Positions 1-9,137 of a stretch of 16,496 bases of DNA are shown in pieces. Numbering within the stretch: the stretch's first letter is position 1; each line of letters starts with the position of its first letter. Location: contig JAJKFJ010024269.1 in assembly GCA_027382625.1 (NCBI GenBank), positions 1 to 16,496 of the forward strand, read 5' to 3'. Under the pieces are notes generated by a model. The model searched no databases. It was not told where the DNA came from and was given only the letters and a program-made list of their open reading frames with translations. A program made the position numbers and the translations under genes. The DNA is from Tetmemena sp. SeJ-2015 (Eukaryota; Ciliophora; Spirotrichea; Sporadotrichida; Oxytrichidae).

Positions 1-117
1 TTCTGTCGATCTGAGTCCAATTATTCTGGCACGGGTCTATATTTATCCTGCATATAGGAGAAGACTTTCACTGTCTCAGCATTAATTTATTTCTCCAATT
101 TTGACTTCACCCCTGAT
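1..117 (-). CDS. Coding segment running off the left edge, unknown protein
   Basis: Read on the minus strand with TAA and TAG as glutamine, this stretch gives about 39 uninterrupted codons of mixed, protein-like composition. It includes VFSYMQDKYRPVPEQLDSD near the window edge. G+C content rises sharply against the A+T-rich DNA that begins near position 120, which marks the probable boundary of the coding segment (an exon or germline gene segment). No GT-AG boundary could be fixed at the right end, and the gene continues beyond base 1. No family was recognised. Direction and frame are fairly secure because the other frames here look less protein-like. Confidence 0.5.
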
Positions 118-835
118 TCTTACAATAATAACTTTAATAGTTTTCAAACAATTAAAAATTGGCCAAAATAAATTATTCACCAGAATTCGTGTAAAGATTA
201 TAAAATCGTTAAATTTATAATTATGAAGAGTTTTAAACCATAAACGAATATAATCACATTTATAAATTGAATTGATAAGATTTTGTCCATATTATAATTT
301 TAAGGAAATTTTGAATAAAACAATTTAGTTTGATATTTTAAGATTGCAATTAAAATTGATTTAAATAATCTTTTATATCATTTTAGTTTTTTAAATGCTT
401 TAAAAAAATAGTATTTTATATTTTAATTTGATGATTTATTTTGCAAAGGATTGATAGAGGAAGTATCTGTGTAGATATGAAGAAAATTTTTATTTTTGTT
501 TTAAATTGTTAATGGCTCCTCCATAATATATAAAATTGTTATAATAATTTTGGTTAGTCTTGAATTGACTAAATTTGTTTCTAAATATCAAAAGATTAGC
601 ATCATTTATTGTTTATAAGTTTAAGTGAAAAAGTTAACTGAGATTAAGATAAATTAAAAGTTTTTTTTAAAGAGAAAAAATAAGTCATAGCAATGCTAAT
701 TATTTCGCTATAAAAATTCTAGGCTCCATTCATCTAAGAAATTTAAAATATTAACTTAATCAATCTTATTATACACAGCTATGTTAATCTGAAGACATAA
801 GAGCTTTCATATCAAGAACTAGGAGCTATCTCTGA
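118..835. other. A+T-rich non-coding stretch
   Basis: Almost entirely A+T with long homopolymer runs. Two slightly richer patches (about 440-480 and 780-840) have short open frames when TAA and TAG are read as sense, but competing frames are equally open and none is convincing. It is probably intergenic or germline-limited DNA. No repeat or RNA structure was seen. Confidence 0.4.
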
Positions 836-1442
836 GTGTCCAAATTAAAATAAAACAAAAAGCATTATAAGAATAAGTGTGGCTCATATGAGATATGCTA
901 CCACCAATATTTTTATCTTTAAAGTATAGCACAATTAAAATTTCCAGAGAAGGATGAAATAAATAAATCAAGACAATTTATAAGATAACCTAATGCTAAT
1001 ATACTCCAGACCATCTTATTTAATACTCCTCGTATTCAATATAATTTCTATTTCCAAATTAATCTCAATTACAAATTTCAATTAAAAGCAACAGTAAATA
1101 CATTATTAATTAGTTAGCTATTTATAATAGTATGAAGATAATTATTTGTGGATAAGCCGCTCAGAGTTTGCGTATTCATGACGGCAGTAAGATTTTATTT
1201 TTAAATAGATATATTTTGTAATGGAGTTTTAAAATACTATTTAAATTATCAAATTATAAATGAGATTGTAATGAGTCTTTGAAGAAGGTGTAACTGAGGT
1301 ATAGCTCGCGATGTTTTAAAGAGTATATTAATTCTTAGTTGAAGAAGAAGTATAAGGGCTATTAAATTTATTAGAAATATTATCTATTTAATTTAATGGA
1401 TTATTTAAAATATCAAAAAAAGATTTTTGTAATTTCCTTTGA
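836..1442 (+). CDS. Spliced C-terminal coding model, unknown protein
   Basis: Three blocks join in frame under the TGA-only-stop code. Block 1 is open from just after a TGA at 833-835 to a GTATG donor at 1130 and includes QYNFYFQINLNYKFQLKATV. Block 2 (1165-1186) reads SLRIHDG. Block 3 (1276-1442) runs through EEGVTEVQLAMFQRVYQF and ends at TGA 1440-1442. The introns would be 1130-1164 (35 nt) and 1187-1275 (89 nt), both GT-AG. Block 3 is rich in Leu, Glu and Val and looks helical. No domain was recognised. The 5' end is unknown, and a competing frame over 770-1170 is also open, so block 1 is less certain than block 3. Confidence 0.45.
1130..1164 (+). other. Candidate 35-nt GT-AG intron
   Basis: It starts GTATGAAG and ends GCTCAG. 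Removing it joins two phase-0 blocks of the 836-1442 model in the same frame and skips the TGA at 1133-1135. Confidence 0.4.
1187..1275 (+). other. Candidate 89-nt GT-AG intron
   Basis: The donor is GTAAGAT and the end is TAATGAG. It is A+T-rich against richer flanks. Splicing converts GGC-A / TC-TTT into GGC ATC TTT and continues the frame to the TGA at 1440. Confidence 0.4.
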
Positions 1443-1713
1443 AAAAAAATTATTTAATTACTTCTATTTTTAAATAAAGATACTTAAAATTTGAAACAAA
1501 TCTTTCATTAAAAGAAAAATAAGTAGAGTCTGTAACATAATAAGCCTTAAGATACGATACGTCTGTAAGATTTTAAACAGCTTATTAGGATGATGTAGAA
1601 TTTTAAAGAGAAAAGTATTCACAAAATTAATTTTACCAAATAAATTGTTTAATTTCAATAATTTGCAAGTTAAATTAAATAAAAGCAAATAATTGTTTAT
1701 TATGAGCAAGAAT

Positions 1714-1897
1714 ATGGAAAAATATTAATTTTCTATTTTGATAGCTCATTTGAGTAAATTTTGAGTATATTATAGAGTGTAATTTATTTTCTGCATTTGA
1801 ATAGTTGAGCAGAGAGAAGAATCCTGTTTAAATAGAAATCAAGCCTTGTATTTCACTTGAGCTAGAGCTCTTAGAGAATCCTAAAAGTATCCACTGA
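1714..1897 (+). CDS. Small spliced ORF, unknown protein
   Basis: An ATG at 1714 opens a frame (MEKYQFSILIAHL) that meets a GTAAAT donor at 1754. Removing 22 nt, ending TATAG at 1775, continues the frame as CNLFSAFEQLSREKNPVQIE and on to the TGA at 1895-1897, about 53 residues in all. The second block is clearly richer in G+C and Glu/Leu codons than its surroundings and is the safer part. It may be a complete tiny gene or the last exons of a longer one; a competing frame through the upstream part is also open. No family was recognised. Confidence 0.4.
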
Positions 1898-2247
1898 TTT
1901 CTTGGAGCATAGAATTAAAAAAAATATTTATTTAATATTAATTCAGAAATCATCGAATTTAATTGGCTTCTATAAATTTTGACATAAACTGTTTTTATTT
2001 TGTTGAAAAACATAAAATGAAGATTTAAATTTTCAAGATTATTTAATTATTAAAATTAACTGTAATAATTAAAAATTTAATTTCATTGCTTTATTAAGAA
2101 TTAAAATAAGAATCTAAGTTATAATTATGTTCTATACAATTTATTTATGATTCAATTTAAAATCATTTTCATGAGCATTTAATGCTCAGTTTAGAATATA
2201 TTTTTCGATAAAATAAAATAACTTTTTCACGCCATTTTAAAATAAAG
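1898..2247. other. A+T-rich stretch, nothing recognised
   Basis: Low-complexity A+T-rich DNA with no convincing coding frame on either strand and no evident repeat or RNA fold. Confidence 0.4.
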
Positions 2248-2440
2248 TTTTAAGCGTTAAATTTTCCAGTTTTAATTTAAAGAACTCAAAAACAACGCTT
2301 TTCCTATCTTTACTTTATATGGAACTTTGGCAAATATTTAAAAGTAGAATTCAAACACAGAAGTATGAAACTGGAAATAAAAGTTAATTAATTAAAATCT
2401 TATATAAAAATGTCTTCCATAAAATATTATTAAATAATAC
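2248..2440 (+). CDS. Weak possible coding segment
   Basis: A plus-strand frame with TAA as sense reads through RFSYLYFIWNFGKYLKVEF around 2295-2355, in a patch less A+T-rich than its flanks. Two other frames are also partly open here and no splice sites anchor the ends, so the extents are approximate and the frame choice is tentative. Confidence 0.25.
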
Positions 2441-2491
2441 TAATTTTATTAAATTTACGATATTTATTTTAAATAAATTATTTTCAATATA

Positions 2492-2677
2492 AAGTTAATT
2501 TCATAGAATTTAGCAGCAACAGGAGAGAAATTTACGCTATTTACAGGGGATTAACTCAAAAATATAATTTAAGATTTCAGCAAGTAAACATTCAAAAACA
2601 ATTTAAAAATAAACTAATTTAGATTAAAGAAATAAATTGAGCAGATGAACTTAGAAGAACAAATCAATTCAAAATGA
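2492..2677 (+). CDS. Coding segment, unknown protein
   Basis: The frame ending at TGA 2675-2677 reads NLAATGEKFTLFTGDQLKN followed by Lys/Gln-rich sequence ending NLEEQINSK. Codon composition and the Gly, Thr and Asp content stand out from the flanks. Several TAA codons must be read as glutamine. The left edge is not defined; the frame stays open further left but becomes low-complexity. The TGA may be the true stop, or the gene may continue after an intron or IES. No domain was recognised. Confidence 0.42.
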
Positions 2678-3331
2678 CATTTATAGAATCAATTAAATTT
2701 TCAAAATAAAAATATATGAGGGTATAAAAATCTCTTAACAAATCAAATGATTTATCCTTACTCATTTGCTATTTTATTCTCGCGAAGTACAGTCCATTAT
2801 ATTTAAATTGCCAAAAATAATATCTTAAGCCTCAATTTTAATGTAAAGGCTTTAAGTTCGTGTTAATAGTTACTTAAAAATTTCTGGTTTTATGGTATTG
2901 TCTAAGATTTTGAATTATATTAGAAAATATCATAGATTAATTATTTTGTTAGTTTGGCTCATATTCCTTAAAAAATAATTAGAAAATTGAATAATAAATT
3001 TAAAAATGATATAATTTGAAAGGGATCTGCCAGATTTTAAATTAAAATTCTAAGTTCTCAAAATGAGCAATTTATAGAATGGATTATAATTAGATTAAGA
3101 AATTAGACAATAAGCTATGATATCTATTTTAAATGGCTAAATAATTTTTATGACAATTTTTTTATTATAAACATCAGAAACAGTATCCGTTTAAGAATCT
3201 AGAACATAGAGCGAAAAACTTTGTATATTCTTAGAGCTGTCAATACTCTCTGCCATAAAAATTAGTTTACCTCTATATTTAATAACATTTAATTTATTCA
3301 TTTTAAAATTATTCCATAGGAAAATAACTGA

Positions 3332-3688
3332 TTCTTTAATTCAGTACAATAAGTGCTTTTTAAAAAATTGATTATTATCTTAATTCCTAAAATTTTACTT
3401 GACTTTACTTTAAATTTTAAGATCAGAAGTTTAAAAATCTTTGAAAAATAAATTTGTTCCAGATTAAGCTTAGAGTTTGAAAAAGAGATGTATTATAATT
3501 TATAGATATAAGCGAGAAGAGATGGATTAGAAGTTATTTCCGAACGTCAGCTAGCTATTTTTAGATTAAATCCACTACTCTTTCTATTGAGAAACAACTT
3601 GGAGTAATCAAATGATGGAGCTTAAAACCCTAAAGGATTATTTAGTCATATTTAAAAATATTGCACAGTTTAGTCTTCCAAATGTTGA
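3332..3688 (+). CDS. 118-codon coding segment, unknown protein, frame shift at the right end
   Basis: A single frame without TGA runs from 3332 to TGA 3686-3688. Its middle is strongly protein-like: LEFEKEMYYNLQIQARRDGL, then EVISERQLAIFRLNPLLF, then NPKGLFSHI. Near 3650-3658, at an A/T run, a neighbouring frame takes over convincingly (AQFSLPNVDYYKFVIILQ, to about 3770), as if one base were missing. This gives a probable longer protein broken by a one-base change. No family was recognised; the Leu/Arg/Glu-rich character suggests a helical soluble protein. Confidence 0.5.
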
Positions 3689-3769
3689 CTATTACAAATT
3701 TGTCATAATACTGCAAGAAAGAATTTTTTCAATACGCTTCTTTTTCTGCTAGTTCTAAAAGATCAAACT

Positions 3770-4321
3770 TAAAAACGAAATATTTTAGAATTATATGGAT
3801 CAAATTTGCTTAAAATCCACTACTTAATATTTTTTGAATCCCTTAAACTTTTAAATTATCAATTAAAATTACCCTGACGATTCAATTCTGTAAATATATC
3901 CATTAATCTTTTCAATTTTAAGACATCAGAATTTTTTTCGCAAATTGCTTTAAAACGATACAATCAAATGATGAAATGGGACAATCCATCTCAAAATAAC
4001 CTCCCAAAATAAATAAATTCATGTTTTAATAATAAAATTATATTTAGAGGTGATTTCAAGACATCTCATTCTGATACTAAAGCTCATAGGACTCAACCTT
4101 TTAAAAGAAGACAGATCTCTTGTCACCTTATTAATTGAAAAGAAAAATATTATTCCATTCATTTTCTTTAAATTAAAAATTTATAGTAAAAATTAAAATG
4201 AAAATCGGAATTTAATTAATAAATAATTTGTGCAAAATTTTGGCTCATGAAATGAGCGAAAGTTGGCACACAATATAAAACGTTCGATAGCTCTGGTAGT
4301 AATATTATGAGTTTTATTTTT
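3770..4321. other. A+T-rich stretch, mostly non-coding
   Basis: The frame entering from the left remains weakly open to about 3830. Beyond that no convincing coding frame was seen. A moderately richer patch at 4230-4320 ends in CCATTTAG just before the next coding piece, which would suit an intron acceptor. Confidence 0.35.
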
Positions 4322-4560
4322 TCCATTTAGATAGACGGAGATGACAATGAAGAGATATTATGTTGCTAACTCTGAACCATGAAATTAGTCAATTTCAAGA
4401 ACTTATGACCAAGGCAACTATCTTTGCAAACCTCTGATGAAGAAGTTAAAGGGATGAATATTGCTTAAAATTTAATGCTGAAGTGAATCGTAAGAAAAGT
4501 CATTCTAACAATATATACTTCACCTCCCACATATTTTAAGTTTAAGTATATTAATTATTA
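4322..4560 (+). pseudogene. Frame-broken coding segment upstream of the acidic segment
   Basis: After a CCATTTAG acceptor-like site the plus strand reads IDGDDNEE, then in a second frame LLTLNHEISQFQELMTKATI, then back in the first frame TSDEEVKGMNIAQNLML. The pieces read smoothly if two one-base changes are assumed. In the first frame alone there are three TGA codons. It lies directly upstream of, and in the same orientation as, the 4632-4879 segment, so both may belong to one gene. Whether the breaks are decay or sequence error cannot be told from one copy. Confidence 0.4.
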
Positions 4561-4631
4561 TTTAAAATAATAATAAAGGTGACTAAATATATACCCTTAT
4601 TGATCAAAATTAAATTGATAAATTAATTATA

Positions 4632-4879
4632 GCTGCTGAAAATTTAATAAAAAAAAAAGAATTAAATTAGTTATTAAATGCAATAAAATCAGGACTGTTT
4701 TTGTATATCCAATTTAAATAATTTTTAGAACATTCGGTTCAGCATAGAATTAAAAGAAATTTGTAACCTTGTAACTTTTTTGTGGGAGCGCTCAAGAAAG
4801 AGTTATAAGCGACACAAGTTCAGACGAAGATGATGAGGATGATGAGAAGTGCGCGCAACATATCTCTGTGAATCAGTGA
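4632..4879 (+). CDS. Two-exon acidic-tail segment, copy 1 of a duplicated sequence
   Basis: Exon 1 (about 4632-4702) reads AAENLIKKKELNQLLNAIKS. A 26-nt GT-AG intron (4703-4728) follows. Exon 2 reads TFGSAQNQKKFVTLQLFCGS and then a strongly acidic Ser/Asp/Glu run (ISDTSSDEDDEDDEKCA) to TGA 4877-4879. A second copy at about 10066-10430 preserves the protein pattern, including the acidic stretch, which supports the frame. After the TGA another frame (ESVIQTTTMLQTP, from 4870) also has a counterpart in copy 2, so the TGA may not be the biological end. No family was recognised. Confidence 0.5.
4703..4728 (+). other. 26-nt GT-AG intron
   Basis: It runs from GTATATCC to ATTTTTAG. Removal keeps the frame (Leu codon TT-A rebuilt across the junction). 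The second copy near 10120 lacks an obvious equivalent, so the intron may have been lost or degraded there. Confidence 0.5.
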
Positions 4880-5029
4880 TTTAAACTACCACCATGTTGC
4901 AGACTCCGACTTATTATATTAATCAATCACCGAATCTAATTAAGTTTTATAATATATACACAAGTTATTCTCATTTAGAATAGGACTTTAAACTAACTCT
5001 TAAAATTATTATTTACATTAATTTAAAGA

Positions 5030-5303
5030 AGGCAAGGTAAAAAGTTCCATCAGTCTTTTAAACCTCCAATGACGAATATAGTAAGTATGGGTCATCATTA
5101 AATTTTAATTTTAAATTTTTCAAAGATATTTTTATTTTCTGATTTTTTTTATAAAACATTAATCTAAATATTTTTAATATAAAAAATGCTATAATAAATT
5201 CTAGTAAATTTAAATAATGATATAATTATAGGTAGGATACGATTTGTTGAGCAAAAATTATTTTAATGAAATAAAAGTGAAATACTTTGAAGAAGTCAAC
5301 TGA
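5030..5303 (+). CDS. Two-exon coding segment, unknown protein
   Basis: Exon 1 (to 5080) reads RRQGKKFHQSFKPPMTNI. A 151-nt GTAAGT...TTATAG intron (5081-5231) is removed, and exon 2 reads VGYDLLSKNYFNEIKVKYFE to TGA 5301-5303. Both junctions are phase 0. A different frame over exon 1 is also open (KKARQKVPSVFQTSNDEY), so exon 1 is less certain. A further short frame, MKEKKHADEHLELSHYTIQ, ends at TGA 5407-5409 and could be a later exon. All lie in the same orientation as the acidic segment upstream. Confidence 0.42.
5081..5231 (+). other. Candidate 151-nt GT-AG intron
   Basis: The donor is GTAAGTATGG and the end is ATAATTATAG. The interior is strongly A/T-rich while both flanks read as protein in a compatible phase. 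Confidence 0.4.
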
Positions 5304-5349
5304 ATATATTAGGTTAATTAAAATTAGTAATCAAAATACTATTTCAAAA

Positions 5350-5409
5350 ATGAAGGAAAAAAAACATGCCGATGAGCACTTGGAATTATCTCACTATACT
5401 ATACAATGA
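5350..5409 (+). CDS. Short coding segment, possible terminal exon
   Basis: ATG 5350 opens a 19-codon frame rich in Glu, Lys and His that ends at TGA 5407-5409. The frame is also open to the left. G+C is higher than in the flanks. It could be the last exon of the 5030-5303 model or a separate remnant. Confidence 0.3.
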   Translation: MKEKKHADEHLELSHYTIQ

Positions 5410-6249
5410 TTTATGACATGATTTTCAAAAAGTTAGCGACAAGATAAGATATTTTAGTCCTAATTTCTACCTCTTTATGTAAAGCTTTATTTATGAATAT
5501 TTTAAATCAATAATTTTAGTAGCAAAAATAAAAATAATTAAAGAGATATACTAGATAAAGTGATGCTTATTATAAAAATTAGATAAGGGGACAAAATTTA
5601 AAAAAGGAAAACTAAAAAAATAAATAAGATATTCTTGGGAAAGGCTCAAATAAAGTGGATGCAGTTTGGCTAAAAAATGTATAATTCAAGATGAGGTATT
5701 TTTTTAAAGATTTATTTTTAATTTAAAATCTTTTCATTTATACTTATCCTTTTTACAATTTCTTTATTCTAATCATATTAATAATGAGAGCTTAGATTAA
5801 AGTTCATAAATATTCTTTAATATTGAATTGGATAGAAAAATATTAAATTTGTTATTGTACATCATTATTGAATATGAATGAACTCATCTGTCATTAGCCC
5901 ATAGTTGACCCAAAGTATTGCATCATTTCATATGCATAGGTGCTTGCGTCTAAAATTTTAAAAAAGTTTTATTTTTATAAATATATTTTTCATTATCTAA
6001 TTTACAATTTAATTTTACGGTATTGGAGAAAAATTGGAGAATCAGATTTCGAAAAATTGTTACATCCATTTAAGATAGACTAATTTATTTTTAAATTAAA
6101 TGAGAGAAGTTAAAAGGCTACTTAAATGAAAAAGAACTGCCCTTTGCTAGATGACTTCCACTAACTTAAAAACTAATTGAATATTTAAAAGAATGTATGA
6201 TAATATAGCCAGACTCCCCATTTACACAAAAATCTTTGATCAAACTAGA
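5410..6249. other. A+T-rich stretch upstream of the structured RNA
   Basis: No convincing coding frame on either strand. The last 80 bases before the RNA island contain a TATTTAAAAG-like element near 6182-6191 that could serve as a TATA box, but this motif is expected by chance in such DNA. Confidence 0.35.
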
Positions 6250-6531
6250 AAGGGAGATTGACCCAGCTGATTTACTTACAGTGACTCCAGCTTACGCCGT
6301 TGCTCTAACCCGTCTCTCATTACCAGTCTCCAGGTTGTAGCTCTCTCACAGACCTTAGTGAGGTCTCTAGAGAGATAAAGATGGCCGAGGATCATTAGAG
6401 CGGTAGCTCCCTTGCCGACGATCTGGAGGCTAAGGGACTGGTGGCTGCTACTGCATAGGCTGGAGCCACGTGGTAAAATAAGTTGGGTTGATCTCCCTTA
6501 CTTGCTTGACCTAAGCGAGTTTTATTTTTAG
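6250..6531 (+). ncRNA. Structured RNA gene of unknown class
   Basis: This G+C-rich island in A+T-rich DNA folds as one long rod. Its stems nest in order. 6250-6265 pairs with 6484-6499 (16 bp, two G-U). 6274-6278 pairs with 6479-6483. 6285-6293 pairs with 6457-6465 (9 bp, one G-U). 6322-6328 pairs with 6436-6442, and 6329-6333 with 6423-6427. At the tip are two hairpins: 6343-6374 (AGACCT/AGGTCT extended by CTCTC/GAGAG) and 6383-6416 (capped by GAGC-GGTA-GCTC). A separate hairpin at 6501-6519 is followed by TTTTATTTTTAG. The wobble pairs are G-U on the plus strand and would be A-C on the minus strand, so the plus strand is the transcript. The hairpin and T-run suggest a polymerase III end. 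It lacks recognisable SRP, RNase P, telomerase or U-snRNA motifs. Short coding frames across it are interrupted and are judged secondary. Confidence 0.7.
6501..6531 (+). terminator. 3' hairpin plus T-run
   Basis: CTTGCTT (6501-6507) pairs with AAGCGAG (6513-6519), one G-U, around a 5-nt loop, and TTTTATTTTT follows at once. This is the expected end for a polymerase III transcript that starts upstream of 6250. Confidence 0.5.
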
Positions 6532-7493
6532 TTATTGAGGCTCATTGATCAAGGAACAGTTCTATTTTATTTGAAGAACTAACTAAATTCTCTCATACAT
6601 GTTAATTAATTCTAGTCAAAAGATAAATTTATTTCCTGCTCTATTTTATAGGATGAATTCGAAAAGAAAATAGTCATTTATAAAAAAATGAAATTTAAAT
6701 TAACCCCTAAACCCTTTTTATTTTTTTCTTTCTCTCTCTTAAATCTGATTATTTTTACTATTTCTCTTATTCTGGTTACTCAATTGAAGTATAATAAATA
6801 TACTTCATGATATGCGATTATATACTTTTATAATCTCTGCTGATTTCAGTTTGTGATTTTAAACTTTTATCAGATTCCCAAGTTCAATCACTTTTAGGAA
6901 TGATGAGTGATTTTTATCTGCCCGATTGATTTAAGGAGTAGGTTGGTTCTTTATTTTGTATTGCGTTGCCTCATTTTATTTGAATTTATAAATTGGAGAG
7001 ATTCAAACACGATTACTATTACTTGAATCGCAAATCAGCCATGAGAACTCCTCCACTCACTTTTTATTAAATTGCATTTTATAGTTCTATGTCTCGACAA
7101 CGTAATTATGTTTGTGCCCTAATTACTTAAGAGTAATCTCTTGTATTTATAAAATGTTAATAGTTTTTAAACAAAGTTAGGCATCTTAATTATATTACTA
7201 CTTTTTATCCTCTACTTTTCTGAAATTATATATTCTAAGATTAGCTTAGATAAAATTTGTCTTAATTCAGAAATGTTGTATTTATAATTTCAATTTTAAT
7301 ACCGTCTACAAATCCAATGTTGAGGAATTCTTAATCAACTGAAGGTAAACAATGTTTATTTGTTTTTAATTTATGATAGTAATTTTAATTGAAAAAATTA
7401 TTAGAGTTTTATAATTTGCACATCTAAATAGGGTTTAAGAAGGTGAAAAATTATATTATTTTTATAGTGATGAATATGGTATTGGTGGACTGA
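6532..7493. other. Mostly non-coding A+T-rich stretch
   Basis: A T/C-rich tract lies at 6718-6740. No convincing coding frame was found before about 7466, where TTTTATAG is followed by a short open frame (DEYGIGGLIFLYF) that runs into the next coding segment in a different register. Confidence 0.35.
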
Positions 7494-7937
7494 TATTTTT
7501 ATATTTTAATTTTGATCATAAATAAGGCCTGTGGCTGGTGGTGTTTCATAAGAAGTTTATAGTGCTATATTGAGAAGAAAAGTCCTTTTGTAGGTAAAAT
7601 CAACGTCAAAGCTTATAAAGTCAAGTCTTTTTCTATTATCAATATCTATCAGAATGTATATTATCTGTTCAGCCTCGATTTTACACTACTGGCTAGGAAG
7701 CCAGCTTCTACAGTAAGTAGCCGCTGTTTTTAGTATTTTTACTGAACTTTAAAAGAAGTAGGTTCAAATCCGTCTATTATTGGCATTTTTATCAAGAATA
7801 TTCCTATGATTGTGATATTTAATAAATCTGTAAAATTACATTTTTTCCCCAAATTTTTGTAGGAATACTCTGCCCACAAGAAGCGCTTACAGTACCAAGT
7901 TTTAATTCAGATGACAAGAGCCCTCGTTCGTCCATGA
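7494..7937 (+). CDS. Two-exon coding segment, unknown protein
   Basis: Exon 1 (to 7712) reads IEKKSPFVGKINVKAYKVKS and SIINIYQNVYYLFSLDFTLL and ends ARKPAST before a GTAAGT donor. Removal of 7713-7862 (150 nt, ending TTTTTGTAG) joins in phase to EYSAHKKRLQYQVLIQMTRA and TGA 7935-7937. The second exon also has a rival frame (CPQEALTVPSFNSDDKSPRS, to TGA 7973-7975) that is nearly as plausible. Near 7565 the upstream frame changes, as if one base were missing. It is Lys/Tyr-rich with no recognised domain. Confidence 0.45.
7713..7862 (+). other. Candidate 150-nt GT-AG intron
   Basis: It has a perfect GTAAGT donor and a T-rich GTAG acceptor. Both flanks are G+C-richer coding-like sequence in a matching phase. 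Confidence 0.4.
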
Positions 7938-8019
7938 TTTACAGAAGCCAACTGAAAAGTTTTTATCCGGGCTGAATTTATTATATTACTCAATAGAGAA
8001 ATTTAATATGTAATGAAAT

Positions 8020-8160
8020 TAAAGTTATTATCTCTTTGAAATAAGTTCTTTGTGCCATCTGAGGTAAACCTATTTATTCTTTCAAAAACAGGGCATTATT
8101 AGTTATCCTGATAGAAGTATTTATGTTTGAGGATTGCGCCATCTGATAAAGATAACTTTG
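8020..8160 (+). CDS. Possible two-exon coding segment
   Basis: NKFFVPSE precedes a GTAAACC donor at 8064. Excising 28 nt that end AAAACAG (8091) continues as GIISYPDRSIYV before a TGA near 8128. It fits the short-intron pattern seen elsewhere in the window, but the coding blocks are very short, so extents and reality are uncertain. A 9-mer, GCCATCTGA, occurs twice here, at about 8055 and 8138. Confidence 0.3.
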
Positions 8161-8439
8161 CAAATAGTTAATCCATATATTTCTGTATGTTACTTTTTTC
8201 TTTTTGTTGCATTATCTAATGAATAATTCTTTTTTTTACTTCTTTTAGATTTATTAAAATAATTATTTAATATATTTTTTAGATATGATTTTTATTGTTA
8301 TTTGCAATGATCAAACTACATGCAGACTAGCTATTTTACTTATAGGTTCTAAAAATAGCCCAGAGATATGACTAGAATACTATCAGTGATGAGACTGAAG
8401 TGTCGAGAACGATTTTTCCAATGCTTCAAAATTATAAAC

Positions 8440-8700
8440 ATTCAAATTAAATTAATTAAAAGAATAATTCAAATAAATAGTGAAAATAAATAAAGATTTA
8501 CTTCCAAATTTACTGCCATTTAATTTACTAAAATGGTCCAAACTAATTATGGCTCGCTTTGAGGCGGAAATATAAAAATCATCCATACTCAAAAATTAAT
8601 ATAAAATTATAAAATATATATAGTTTTCTTGGCGAATATATTTATTTAAAAAGTTAAAAATTAGGTTTAAAAATTAAATTTCAAGTTCAGATAAATAAAA
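8440..8700 (+). CDS. Coding segment, unknown protein
   Basis: A frame with TAA and TAG as glutamine reads KDLLPNLLPFNLLKWSKLI and then MARFEAEIQKSSILKNQYKI. It is G+C-richer around 8510-8580 (TGGTCC, GCTCGC, GAGGCGG) than either flank. The right end fades into low-complexity Lys/Asn/Ile codons, so its limit is approximate. Just upstream (8340-8420) two other frames look coding (YDQNTISDETEVSRTIFPM versus VMRLKCRERFFQCF) and cannot both be right. No family was recognised. Confidence 0.4.
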
Positions 8701-8914
8701 AAGAATTTTAAGCTTTGCAAAATATTATTTACAATTGAAGAAATAAAATATTTCTACTTGTATATGCAATATCTCTGTTCCAAATTTGATCAAGAATATA
8801 ATTTAAGATCCTCATTAAATTATAAAGTCAAAAACTAGAATGTATATCAAATTTGAATAAAAATTTGAATTTAATAGTTATTAATCTGGAAAAGTATTTT
8901 AAGTTAAAGAGTGA

Positions 8915-9137
8915 CTAATGAGATTGCACCTATATTGGCCTCTAAGTCTTTACCATTACTGTTGAGTGCCCACTTATCTTCTCCATAGTAGAGCACTTCA
9001 TTGACTGAGTCTATTGTCTGTATTGCCAAAATAGAATTGCCTGAGCTGTCTGGGGAAATAAAGTACTGCCCTTAGTCAAGACACCCAGATTTACTGACGA
9101 AAGCATCATACATATTTGGTAGAGAAAGCCACAATAA
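8915..9137 (-). CDS. Isolated minus-strand coding segment, unknown protein
   Basis: On the minus strand one frame runs through LWLSLPNMYDAFVSKSGCLD, then QYFISPDSSGNSILAIQTID, then EVLYYGEDKWALNSNGKDLE. It is the most G+C-rich patch between 8.6 and 9.9 kb, with a single TAA read as glutamine. A TATATAG at about 9139-9145 (minus strand) may be the acceptor at its 5' end. The 3' end is near 8915, where a GTGCAA donor-like site follows ATAG. The Gly/Ser/Asp pattern resembles beta-strand and turn repeats, but no domain can be named. A different frame here gives a 68-codon ORF under the standard code, which is judged a shadow. Confidence 0.5.

Noticed and set aside
1470..1709. 79-codon Leu/Ile/Asn-rich minus-strand ORF
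   Set aside because: Low-complexity translation of A+T-rich DNA with no supporting composition or boundary signals.
6250..6499. SRP RNA, since a rod with two apical hairpins resembles its S domain
   Set aside because: No GNAR-type helix 6 loop, no helix 8 GGAA region with the conserved internal loop, and no Alu-type 5' domain could be found.
6250..6500. Protein-coding reading of the G+C-rich island (for example a frame with MAEDHQSGSSLADD)
   Set aside because: Plausible pieces exist in more than one frame but each is cut by TGA, while the nested base pairing with G-U wobbles explains the whole island.
7684..7785. tRNA-like pieces: a TGGCTAGGAAG box-A-like start, a GGTTCAAATCC box-B-like loop and a following T-run
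   Set aside because: The implied acceptor and T stems do not pair, and the region reads as coding sequence with a GTAAGT intron donor at 7713.
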